Shown here: piece after piece, positions 1 through 6,038 of the stretch
Layout: each line of letters begins with the position of its first letter
Position numbering within the stretch: position 1 is the first letter of the stretch
From: JACGMN01 sp964522635
GTDB taxonomy: Archaea > Halobacteriota > Syntropharchaeia > Alkanophagales > Methanospirareceae
Assembly (NCBI GenBank): GCA_964522635.1
Contig: CAZFWT010000073.1
Coordinates: forward strand, 1 to 7,496
Reading direction: 5' to 3'
DNA: 7,496 nucleotides
Program-made: the position numbers and the translations under genes
Notes under the pieces: model-generated
What the model was told of the DNA's origin: nothing
The model's database searches: none
The model's input: the letters and a program-made list of their open reading frames with translations, nothing else

Positions 1-2072
1 TGATTTCCATTATCCTTGCTATCGCGGTAGTTCTGGCGCTGGGCGCAGTTTCATTTGTGCTGAACTACAAAAAAATAACGCCGTATGCATTTCCTATTAT
101 TGTTGTTCTACTCGCGGTGGTATCACTTATTCTGTTGAACGCTCTGGCACCCTCGCTCTATGCAAAGGTTATCGGAGCGCTTCATGTCTTCGTTCCTTCA
201 GAATCTAGTTTAACCATCGCGGAAGTGCACCCGATGTATATCTTCTCGCAATACACCGGCAATATCTTCGATGGCGAAGCTTGGCGGTGGTTCAGCACGA
301 CCTTCTTCATTGCCTTCGCCGGCTACCTCTTGATCGGCTACAACATCGCGAAGAAGTTCCGCGCTGAAGAGATACTCATCCTTGTGTGGAGTGGCATTAT
401 TCTCTTCGCCTGCTTCGGGCAAAACCGATTTGCCGCGCACTATGCCGTCAATGTCGCGCTGCTCTGCGGTCTGGTTTCAGGCACGATTATTGATTTTGTC
501 TGGTCACGCGGCAAAGCCGGGAGAGCCGGTAAAGCGGCGGCAAAAGGCGGCAAGGTAAAAGGTAAGATGAAGCTAAACGCGAAAGGAGCAGCACCAGAAA
601 AGTCGAAAAGCAAAACTACCGCTGCCGAGCCGGGGAACAGGCTCAACCACACTAAAGAGAAGATTGCGATCCCCCTGCGACCTGAGTTCATACTCACGAT
701 TCTCGTTATTGGTCTGTTAGTCTTCTACCCGCCGCTCACGACCACGTTAGCGAGTGCGCAGTCCGGTGGCGGCCCGGACAATAATTGGTATGAAGCGCTT
801 ACCTGGATGAAAGGGAACACACCCGAGCCGGGTCTCGATTATTATGCACTCTATGAGGAGCCACCCTTCAACGAAACGGCGAATAAATATGAGGTTTATA
901 ATTACCCAGAGCCCGCGTATTCCGTCATCAGCTGGTGGGACTACGGGCACTGGATCACCCGCATCGGCCGGAGGATTCCCGTCGCTAATCCGCTCGGTCA
1001 GGACGGCATCGGCGGCCCCTATCGAGAGAATACCCCGGGTGCGTCGGTATTCTTCATCGCCAATAACGAGCCCGCTGCGAACGAGATTGCCGATGCGCTC
1101 GACGTGAAATACGTGGTCAGCGATTTCATGATGGCTGATATTTGGAACTCCTATTACAACAAGTACGGTGCAATGACCGTCTGGGCCGGTGACCCGGAAC
1201 GGTACAGCAGCCTCAGCTACTACTACACCACCATGGAAGCGCGGTTGCACATGTTCGACGGTACACGTACAAACGTTGATGGCACGATCATCCCCGGCTT
1301 GCACCACTACCGCCTGGTGCACGAGTCGCCCACGTTCTTCTTGCCCATGATCATTATGGACACGAACACGGGCTACATGAATTGGAGGAGCTACTTCAAT
1401 GACTATAACACGACTTCAGCGCAGGCGCAGATTCTGCACGGGCATCTCTTCGACTTCCCTGCCGGAGCCTGGATTGAAGACGACTTGAATAACGAAACGT
1501 TGCCGGCGATGCTCGTTACCGCCTTTAATTCCTCCGGCCTCCCCTTCTCCGCACGCAGCATCGTGAGCAGAGTAACCGAAGGTCGGTGGACAATCCGGGA
1601 TATGACCAACAACAACGTCTTCATCATCTCCAAATCCGAGGGAATGCTGCAGGTGTACCTCTACGGGGTCAGAACCGGGCAGGAGAACGTCAAAGCCTGG
1701 ACGCCTGAATACCTCAACCCCGTGAGCTACGTGAAGGTCTTCGAGTACGTGCCGGGCGCGCATATTACTGGTACTGCCGCAAATGGTTCCGTCATCGAGA
1801 TTTCCACAGAGGTCACCACGAACCAGGGCCGTACGTTTACTTATGCGCTCGAAACCACCGCTTCACCCACCGACACCTACGAGCTCATCGTTCCGTATTC
1901 GACGGACGGGGCAATCGCGGGAGGTACGAATTTCGACGTCTCCGTAACCCCTTACACCCTGAGCGCAGGGCATTACGAGAACGAGATGCTGATCTGGGAT
2001 ACAGAGCAGGAAGTCCACGTTTCCGAAACGGACGTGCTCAACAGTGGAACGATTACCATCAACCTGCTGTGA
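1..2072 (+). CDS. aglB: AglB/STT3 dolichyl-linked oligosaccharyltransferase, 5'-truncated by window edge
   Basis: This is the catalytic subunit of archaeal N-glycosylation. It transfers the lipid-linked glycan to Asn of extracytoplasmic sequons, for example in S-layer proteins. The frame is open to the left edge, so the GTG at 57 is probably internal; residues here are counted from it. Seen: hydrophobic segments at about 10-30, 78-98, 104-148 and 210-230, then a large soluble C-terminal domain. The external-loop motif TIAE is at 53-56 and the catalytic WWDYG at 293-297 (nt 933-947). The stretch around D356, K369 and M373 may be the archaeal DK/MI-type motif. The C-terminal part, from about residue 555, is a beta-rich domain matching the usual C-terminus of methanogen-type AglB. 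Oddity: a Lys/Gly/Ala-rich linker at about 151-208 before the last membrane helix. The gene ends in TGA; no partner gene follows within 270 bases. The family assignment is secure. Confidence 0.95.
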   Translation, partial: ISIILAIAVVLALGAVSFVLNYKKITPYAFPIIVVLLAVVSLILLNALAPSLYAKVIGALHVFVPSESSLTIAEVHPMYIFSQYTGNIFDGEAWRWFSTTFFIAFAGYLLIGYNIAKKFRAEEILILVWSGIILFACFGQNRFAAHYAVNVALLCGLVSGTIIDFVWSRGKAGRAGKAAAKGGKVKGKMKLNAKGAAPEKSKSKTTAAEPGNRLNHTKEKIAIPLRPEFILTILVIGLLVFYPPLTTTLASAQSGGGPDNNWYEALTWMKGNTPEPGLDYYALYEEPPFNETANKYEVYNYPEPAYSVISWWDYGHWITRIGRRIPVANPLGQDGIGGPYRENTPGASVFFIANNEPAANEIADALDVKYVVSDFMMADIWNSYYNKYGAMTVWAGDPERYSSLSYYYTTMEARLHMFDGTRTNVDGTIIPGLHHYRLVHESPTFFLPMIIMDTNTGYMNWRSYFNDYNTTSAQAQILHGHLFDFPAGAWIEDDLNNETLPAMLVTAFNSSGLPFSARSIVSRVTEGRWTIRDMTNNNVFIISKSEGMLQVYLYGVRTGQENVKAWTPEYLNPVSYVKVFEYVPGAHITGTAANGSVIEISTEVTTNQGRTFTYALETTASPTDTYELIVPYSTDGAIAGGTNFDVSVTPYTLSAGHYENEMLIWDTEQEVHVSETDVLNSGTITINLL

Positions 2073-2117
2073 GCGCGCGTTGTGACAACTAACCGCTATG
2101 AGCTCATACCAGAGGCC

Positions 2118-2165
2118 GTCGTACCGGTTCGTACGGCATCCCGCAATTTTGCCCGCCCGGGGCAA
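2118..2165 (+). terminator. two short stem-loops after aglB, possible transcript 3' end
   Basis: The first stem pairs CGTAC (2120-2124) with GTACG (2131-2135), extended by G-C and T-G pairs at 2118-2119/2136-2137. The second pairs TTGCCC (2149-2154) with GGGCAA (2160-2165) around a 5-base loop, followed by an A/T-rich stretch. They lie 46-93 bases after the aglB stop and just upstream of the next promoter, where a 3' end is expected. Archaeal termination depends mainly on T-tracts, and no strong one follows. The structures are real as sequence; the terminator role is a guess. Confidence 0.25.
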
Positions 2166-2183
2166 GAAAATAATTTCCTGCAA

Positions 2184-2193
2184 CTTTATATAG
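2184..2193 (+). promoter_or_regulatory. TATA box, probable promoter of the TFB gene
   Basis: CTTTATATAG is a near-ideal archaeal TATA element in a short A/T-rich island within a GC-richer spacer. Placing initiation about 25 bases downstream puts the transcript start near 2213-2218. That leaves a 5' leader of roughly 130 bases before the chosen TFB start at 2345, long for an archaeal mRNA. The leader contains a tandem 9-base repeat (2224-2251) and a possible 30-codon reading frame (2236-2328). No strong purine-rich BRE is visible directly upstream. Confidence 0.55.
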
Positions 2194-2223
2194 TATGAAC
2201 ATATAAGGAGTATCGTAACACCA

Positions 2224-2251
2224 TCCTTGGGAATTATGATGCTCCTTGGGA
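2224..2251 (+). repeat. tandem 9-base direct repeat in the TFB leader
   Basis: TCCTTGGGA occurs exactly at 2224-2232 and again at 2243-2251. The period is 19 bases, close to two helical turns. Similarity continues weakly beyond each copy (ATTATGAT after the first, TTACAAT after the second). The copies lie just downstream of the predicted transcript start, where a bound protein could block initiation or early elongation. An operator role is inferred from position and spacing only. Confidence 0.45.
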
Positions 2252-2326
2252 TTACAATAGAGGATTACTGTACGCTAGGTTCTGCAGTTCTTATGAGCGC
2301 GAGCAAGCGTCGTGTTACTGCTTTTT

Positions 2327-2332
2327 GAGGTG
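2327..2332 (+). promoter_or_regulatory. Shine-Dalgarno site deciding the TFB start
   Basis: GAGGTG lies 12 bases before the ATG at 2345 and inside any protein read from the alternative GTG at 2312. It supports the ATG as the true start, as does the alignment: the zinc ribbon begins a few residues after that Met, as in other TFBs. Confidence 0.5.
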
Positions 2333-2344
2333 CGGATAGAGTAT

Positions 2345-3250
2345 ATGAGTGAGCGAATACGGACATGTCCTGAATGCGGATCGAAGAACATCGTCGTCGA
2401 TTCAAAGCATGCTGAACTGTACTGCGCGGACTGTGGGGTCGTCCTGGTCGAGGATATCGTTGATCTCGGCCCCGAATGGCGCTCATACGACGAAGAGCAA
2501 GCAGCGAAGCGGATACGAACCGGACCACCAATGAGCTATCGGATACATGACAAAGGGCTGGGTACGCCCATGCCCGGACTGCCCGCGCGTACGAAGCGGT
2601 TACGCGGTATAAGCATCGACTCCAGTGACAAGACCCTTGCACTTGCGCTCGTTGAGATCGATCGCATGGCCTGTGCCCTGAAGCTCCCGAACAATATTAA
2701 GGAAGAGACCTCGGTCCTGTACCGGAAGGCGATGAAGAAGAACTTGATCAAGGGCCGCAGTATCGAGGAGCTGGTCTCCGCAATGCTGTATATCACCTGC
2801 CGCCGGTACGAGGTCCCGCGCACCTTGAAGGAGGTTGCCGCGGTCTCCCGGAGCCCCTTGAAGAAGATTCGCCGTGCTTATATCTTCCTCTTACGGAAGC
2901 TGGAGATCAAGCTCGCGCCTGCTAACCCTGCACTCTACATCCCACGATTCTGCTCGAAGCTCGGGCTGAGTGAGGAGATCCGGGAACGGGCGATTGAGAT
3001 CCTGAAGGATGACCAGGGAACCGGCGTCGCAAAGGGCTGGGGGCCCATAGGAACCGCCGCGGCTGCTATTTACATCGCCGCTATGCTGAGCGGCGAGAAG
3101 ATTACGGAAAAGGAGATCGCTAAAGTCGCTGGCACGACCGAGATCACGATCCGGGACCGCTACAAGGAGCTGGTGAGTCGGTTGAATATCGATATGCTCA
3201 CACCGCATACCTCGCGAGAAGAGAAATACGTGGGGCTTGGAGTTACGTAA
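2345..3250 (+). CDS. tfb: transcription initiation factor B (TFB), short-linker variant
   Basis: TFB, the archaeal homologue of TFIIB, binds TBP-TATA and BRE DNA and recruits RNA polymerase. The protein has 301 residues from this ATG. Seen: an N-terminal zinc ribbon (C8, C11, C27, C30), then the conserved PEWRSYDEEQ segment (43-52) and RTGPP...HDKGLGT B-finger/reader (58-74). Two cyclin repeats follow at about 96-185 and 195-285; the second carries the GTAAAAIYIA helix and a TTEITIRDRYKEL helix-turn-helix near the end. Oddity: from HDKG to the first cyclin helix there are about 12 fewer residues than in the Pyrococcus TFB as I recall it. The YRLRKWQ-type motif expected there is not recognisable, only a short TKRLRGIS. 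It may be a specialised paralogue, since many archaea carry several TFBs. The GTG at 2312 would add 11 residues but lacks support. The gene stands alone under its own promoter. Confidence 0.96.
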   Translation: MSERIRTCPECGSKNIVVDSKHAELYCADCGVVLVEDIVDLGPEWRSYDEEQAAKRIRTGPPMSYRIHDKGLGTPMPGLPARTKRLRGISIDSSDKTLALALVEIDRMACALKLPNNIKEETSVLYRKAMKKNLIKGRSIEELVSAMLYITCRRYEVPRTLKEVAAVSRSPLKKIRRAYIFLLRKLEIKLAPANPALYIPRFCSKLGLSEEIRERAIEILKDDQGTGVAKGWGPIGTAAAAIYIAAMLSGEKITEKEIAKVAGTTEITIRDRYKELVSRLNIDMLTPHTSREEKYVGLGVT

Positions 3251-3329
3251 ACCCAGCAGTTTAGCTTCTTCCACAAATTAGGCCTCTTTGGTTGGTTCGT
3301 TGCTAGCACCGTAATCCTGGTAACTTACA

Positions 3330-3337
3330 CTATACAA
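3330..3337 (+). promoter_or_regulatory. TATA-like element upstream of the IMP cyclohydrolase gene
   Basis: CTATACAA lies 28-36 bases before the ATG at 3366, so initiation about 25 bases downstream would give a leader of only a few bases. No Shine-Dalgarno sequence is visible before that ATG, which fits a leaderless or near-leaderless message. The rest of the 115-base spacer (3251-3365) has pyrimidine-rich patches near 3261-3272 and 3283-3300 that could help end the TFB transcript. Nothing else stands out in it. Confidence 0.4.
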
Positions 3338-3365
3338 TACTCGAGCAGGAACTGTCTGTCGCGTC

Positions 3366-3875
3366 ATGAAAGCCATCATAAGTGTATATGATAAGACGAA
3401 GCTGGTAGAACTCGCGAAGGCGCTGCACGAACGAGGAATAACCATTATCGCAACCGAAGGTACCGCTCGAGCCATTCAGAGCAGCGGTATCCCGGTCACA
3501 CCAGTTGCTGCGTTCACCGGCACCCCGGAGCTGCTCGGAGGCAAGGTAAAGACGCTACATCCTCATATCCACGCCGAGATCGCGACCGGGGAAATTGGTT
3601 TCGTCGTTGTCAATCTCATACCCCCCGATCAGAACTCCACGAATCCGCTCGACCGAATGGACATCGGTGGCGTGGCGCTGCTCCGGAACGGGATAAAGCA
3701 TTTTGAGCACGTCACCGTGATCGTGAACCCCGCGAGCTACGATGACGTGGGTGCGGCGCTCAGAAAAGACGGAAAGATCGCTCGCACTACAAACCTGCAA
3801 CTGGCAAGGGAGGCTATGAGCTATCTTTTAATGTATGACGCAAAAATCGAGCGAATACTGGAGCAACTCGAGTAG
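3366..3875 (+). CDS. purH: stand-alone IMP cyclohydrolase domain (PurH N-terminal, MGS-like fold)
   Basis: The product is a 169-residue protein matching only the N-terminal half of bacterial PurH/ATIC. That domain closes the FAICAR ring to IMP in the last step of purine synthesis; the AICAR formyltransferase half is absent. Seen: ISVYDKT at 5-11, the phosphate-loop ATEGT at 29-33, the PurH hallmark KVKTLHPHIH at 60-69, VVVNLIP at 80-86 and DIGGVALLR at 99-107, with K111. K62, D99 and K111 align with the Lys, Asp and Lys placed in the human ATIC cyclohydrolase site. The Tyr usual in NLYPF is Ile85. About 20 residues normally following the KTLHP...HGG segment are missing, which explains the short length. 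Methylglyoxal synthase shares the fold but not KTLHP/DIGG, so it is less likely. Many archaea use unrelated PurO for this step. The domain call is firm; activity is inferred. Confidence 0.88.
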   Translation: MKAIISVYDKTKLVELAKALHERGITIIATEGTARAIQSSGIPVTPVAAFTGTPELLGGKVKTLHPHIHAEIATGEIGFVVVNLIPPDQNSTNPLDRMDIGGVALLRNGIKHFEHVTVIVNPASYDDVGAALRKDGKIARTTNLQLAREAMSYLLMYDAKIERILEQLE

Positions 3876-3885
3876 TCGTCGGTCT

Positions 3886-3946
3886 GCGATCTGTGATCGC
3901 TCCTGCATCCGCTTCCAAGATCCGGTCATTGAATTAGGCGATCACA
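3886..3946. other. nested inverted repeats between convergent genes, possible shared terminator
   Basis: In the 92-base spacer between the two convergent stop codons, GCGATC (3886-3891) and GATCGC (3895-3900) form a 6-bp stem with a 3-base loop. The right arm can instead pair at longer range: TGTGATCGC (3892-3900) is the exact reverse complement of GCGATCACA (3938-3946), with 37 bases between. The two pairings are mutually exclusive. Position suggests 3'-end formation or transcript protection for both genes; there is no T-tract, so this is tentative. Confidence 0.35.
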
Positions 3947-3967
3947 CAGCTGTAGATCGTGGCGGTG

Positions 3968-5449
3968 CTATTCAAACGCAAACGGGGAAATGTACGCCCC
4001 ATACTGCTCTTGCGCCTCCTTGAGCCGCTCTTTTTGCTCCTCCAACACGGTGTAAAGCATCGGTGGCGTGTCAGGCACGGTCGTCCGGTAGAACTGCTCC
4101 ACCCGCTCGATCTTGGCCAGAATCTCCGCTACCCGCACGGTGAATTGCTGGCGGTACGCTGTTTCAGCATACAGCTTGTTAAGAACCGCTGCAAACAGCT
4201 CTTTGAGGTCCTCGTAACGCGGAATGAGCCCCGTAGGCGTTATGATCGCCTCCACCTCGTTATGCACACGCCGCTCCATCCACTTCAGCCAGACCGCTTT
4301 ATCNNNNNNNNNNNNNNNNNNNNNNNNNNNNNNNNNNNNNNNNNNNNNNNNNNNNNNNNNNNNNNNNNNNNNNNNNNNNNNNNNNNNNNNNNNNNNNNNN
4401 NNNTTATCTTCTGTTACCAGCACGTTGGAGAAGATGATCTCCGCAGGGCTGTGGAGAGCATGCCAGATGATAGGATCATCTTTGGCATTAACGCCCTGGA
4501 TGATCCCGAATATGCCCCGCTCTGGATTCACGGCATGTATAACATCGTCCACTATCCGTAGATACGCGATGTCATCGCCAACGATCCGCTCGCCCGTCAC
4601 CATCGAGGTGGAGGTCTTGCCGCAGAGCGAGGGGAACGCCCCGGTAAAATACGTAACCCGGTTATGTGGCCCGTTTACGCCCATGATGAACATGTGCTCG
4701 GTGAGCCACCCCTCCTTCGAAGCACGATCGATCGCGGGCCGCATCGCCAGCTTCTTGAGTCCGATCGTGTTCCCGCCATATTGGGTATTCACACTGTACA
4801 CCGTCTCGTCCTCGAGATCGATGTACACGCGTCGGTGAGCGATGTCCGTGGAGGTCTTGCGGTCGTCCAGCTCGCCGGCTGAATGGACGAATATGAAGAA
4901 CCGCGCCGCTCGACCCAGGCGCACGAACTCCTCGTAGCCCTGCCGGTAGAGCAGATCCTCAGAGTGCGCGACATAGCCAGAATCAGTAAGCTGAACGGCA
5001 GGAATGGAGAATGCTGAGTTGAGCGGGCCCAGACAGAAGAAGCGGACAAATAACTGGTGCTCCCTCATGATACCCTTCAGGATCTTATGTATCTCCGCCA
5101 GCCCCGCCGCTCTTCCCATGGCATTGATATCCGAGCCTAAATCGACGCCCGGGGGGAGCAGAAACTTCGTGTTCTTCTTGTCCCGTGCCTGATCGTAATA
5201 GCCGTCGAAATGTACCGTATGACCCTTCAGCGCGAGCTCGAGCTCCTCACCCGCCCGTATCGCCTCCTGCCGCACGTACGCGATATCCTCGGGCGAATCC
5301 GTGCAGACAAATACCCTATCAGGCCTACAGAGCTCAACATACCGGGCAATAACGTGATGAAGTGATGGATGATCGATCTTCTCGAGCTTCCGAGCGTTTT
5401 CCTCACCCACCAGTGCTCTTAATCTCTCCATGATGCTTCCTTCGTCCAT
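3968..5449 (-). CDS. pckG: GTP-dependent phosphoenolpyruvate carboxykinase, interrupted by an assembly gap
   Basis: The enzyme interconverts oxaloacetate + GTP and PEP + CO2 + GDP, the entry to gluconeogenesis. Residues are counted from the ATG at 5449. Seen: YGGNTIGLKK at 224-233 with a metal-binding Lys, EGWLTEHM at 246-253 with the metal-ligand His252, P-loop FPSLCGKTSTSM at 272-283 with the reactive Cys276 and Lys278, kinase-2 VGDD at 290-293, and GIFGIIQG at 312-319. The C-terminal 111 residues after the gap match archaeal PEPCKs. The 100 Ns replace what should be a much longer segment: families of this type run to about 600-640 residues, and only about 460 are readable. The expected guanine-pocket region is therefore unseen, and GTP use rests on family resemblance. 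Start: the ATG at 5449 has GGAGTG 5 bases upstream. The frame extends to a TTG at 5506, 19 codons earlier, a possible leaderless start. It is divergent from an Lrp-type regulator. Confidence 0.95.
   Translation of the reverse strand: MDEGSIMERLRALVGEENARKLEKIDHPSLHHVIARYVELCRPDRVFVCTDSPEDIAYVRQEAIRAGEELELALKGHTVHFDGYYDQARDKKNTKFLLPPGVDLGSDINAMGRAAGLAEIHKILKGIMREHQLFVRFFCLGPLNSAFSIPAVQLTDSGYVAHSEDLLYRQGYEEFVRLGRAARFFIFVHSAGELDDRKTSTDIAHRRVYIDLEDETVYSVNTQYGGNTIGLKKLAMRPAIDRASKEGWLTEHMFIMGVNGPHNRVTYFTGAFPSLCGKTSTSMVTGERIVGDDIAYLRIVDDVIHAVNPERGIFGIIQGVNAKDDPIIWHALHSPAEIIFSNVLVTEDXXXXXXXXXXXXXXXXXXXXXXXXXXXXXXXXXXDKAVWLKWMERRVHNEVEAIITPTGLIPRYEDLKELFAAVLNKLYAETAYRQQFTVRVAEILAKIERVEQFYRTTVPDTPPMLYTVLEEQKERLKEAQEQYGAYISPFAFE
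4304..4403. other. 100-N scaffold gap inside the PEPCK gene
   Basis: Exactly 100 Ns, the conventional placeholder for a gap of unknown size. The readable protein stops just after NVLVTED and resumes at DKAVWLKW. In PEPCKs these points are separated by far more than 33 residues, so the true gap is probably several hundred bases. Both flanks happen to be in the same frame across the placeholder, which says nothing about the real length. Confidence 0.97.
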
Positions 5450-5454
5450 TTTGA

Positions 5455-5460
5455 CACTCC
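5455..5460 (-). promoter_or_regulatory. Shine-Dalgarno site for the PEPCK ATG start
   Basis: On the minus strand GGAGTG stands 5 bases before the ATG at 5449. It is the main reason for preferring that start over the TTG at 5506, which has no such site. With transcription starting near 5505 the message would have a leader of about 55 bases. Confidence 0.55.
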
Positions 5461-5527
5461 AGTTGCTGCGCCGTCCGCTTTCTTTAGCAATCGTGTGCTC
5501 AGCCAAGAGGAATAAAAAAGATAACTA

Positions 5528-5542
5528 TTTATAAAATTTTCG
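5528..5542. promoter_or_regulatory. palindromic TATA box shared by divergent PEPCK and Lrp-type genes
   Basis: TTTATAAA (5528-5535) is its own reverse complement and is the only good TATA box in the 52-base A/T-rich spacer. Its centre lies 27.5 bases before the regulator's ATG (5559) and 25.5 bases from the TTG at 5506 on the other strand, the usual TATA-to-start distance both ways. On the minus strand it is preceded directly by CGAAAAT (5542-5536), matching the BRE consensus RNWAAW. The plus side (TAACTA) matches poorly. TBP could bind here in either direction, with BRE/TFB favouring PEPCK. Confidence 0.65.
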
Positions 5543-5548
5543 ATTAAT

Positions 5549-5560
5549 ATTTGTACAAAT
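5549..5560. promoter_or_regulatory. 12-base perfect palindrome overlapping the regulator's start codon, candidate operator
   Basis: ATTTGTACAAAT reads identically on both strands and includes the first two bases of the ATG at 5559. A dimeric regulator bound here would cover the predicted transcript start. Lrp/AsnC proteins bind short palindromic A/T-rich sites and commonly repress themselves. A second symmetric element, AAAATTTT (5533-5540), overlaps the TATA/BRE and resembles the GAAAATTTTC-like core recognised by some archaeal Lrp proteins. Binding by the adjacent gene product is inferred. Confidence 0.5.
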
Positions 5561-6038
5561 GGATGATCAGAAGCTGAAGAAAAAGGACAAATGCATCCTG
5601 CGCGCGCTGCTGGCGGACGGAAGACGCTCGTACTCCGAACTGGGCCGGCACTGCGGGGTGAGTAGACAAATCGCCTTAGAGCATGTCCGGAAGCTCGCCG
5701 CAGCAGGTATTATCAGGGGCTTCTCGGTCTCATTGGACGCAGAGAAGCTCGGGTTCGCGTTCCAGGCCTACACGCTGATCATCGCCAAGCCCGAGAGGCA
5801 CTTGCGCGAGCAGCTCTACGCGTTCTTGAGAGAGAGTACGCACGTGCGAAGGATCCAGCTCCTCTTCGGCCGGTTCGATTTCTTCCTCGAGCTGCTGTTC
5901 AGGGATAAGAACGAGATGACCGCGTTCTTGCAAGAGTTGCAAGCCTTTGAGGCAGTCGAGCGAACTGAGACGTTTATCGTGAATCAGACAATCAAGGATA
6001 AGCCTGAGGACGCGTTTTTAGGCTTCCTTGACCAATAA
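5559..6038 (+). CDS. Lrp/AsnC-family transcriptional regulator
   Basis: The product is a 159-residue DNA-binding regulator, close to the usual 140-165 of the family. Seen: an N-terminal winged helix-turn-helix at about 8-56, with SYSELGRHCGVSRQIALEHV (24-43) forming the HTH and LAAAGIIRGF leading into the wing. The C-terminal RAM/ligand-binding domain at about 66-140 carries FGRFDFFLELL, the equivalent of the family's GxxD(Y/F) strand, then NEMTAFLQEL. Such proteins form dimers and octamers and often respond to amino acids; the ligand here cannot be read. The ATG is probably leaderless: the TATA centre is 27.5 bases upstream and no Shine-Dalgarno sequence is present. It is divergent from PEPCK across 52 bases and followed after 25 bases by the DHPS-related gene, perhaps co-transcribed. 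Local control of PEPCK and of itself is a reasonable inference. Confidence 0.92.
   Translation: MDDQKLKKKDKCILRALLADGRRSYSELGRHCGVSRQIALEHVRKLAAAGIIRGFSVSLDAEKLGFAFQAYTLIIAKPERHLREQLYAFLRESTHVRRIQLLFGRFDFFLELLFRDKNEMTAFLQELQAFEAVERTETFIVNQTIKDKPEDAFLGFLDQ

Noticed and set aside
57..59. GTG at 57 as the true start of aglB
   Set aside because: The frame stays open to the left edge and encodes a hydrophobic membrane-helix-like stretch; AglB normally has many more membrane helices upstream.
747..1322. 191-codon open frame on the minus strand inside aglB, and several shorter ones there
   Set aside because: Antisense to a region with the catalytic WWDYG motif and typical AglB sequence; the minus-strand product resembles nothing I recognise, and overlap with a well-supported gene makes it a frame shadow.
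2312..2344. GTG at 2312 as the TFB start
   Set aside because: It would add 11 residues not expected before a TFB zinc ribbon, and the Shine-Dalgarno GAGGTG at 2327-2332 lies downstream of it, before the ATG at 2345.
3366..3875. Methylglyoxal synthase or carbamoyl-phosphate synthase allosteric domain as the identity of the 169-residue protein
   Set aside because: These share the fold, but KTLHPHIH and DIGGVALLR...K are specific to the IMP cyclohydrolase domain of PurH.
3959..4561. 200-codon plus-strand frame running through the N gap opposite PEPCK
   Set aside because: It exists only because Ns are read as open, and lies antisense to well-conserved PEPCK sequence on both flanks.
5450..5506. 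TTG at 5506 as the PEPCK start
   Set aside because: Not excluded, because it coincides with the predicted transcript start and could be leaderless. A TTG without a Shine-Dalgarno site is less likely than the ATG at 5449 with GGAGTG 5 bases upstream.
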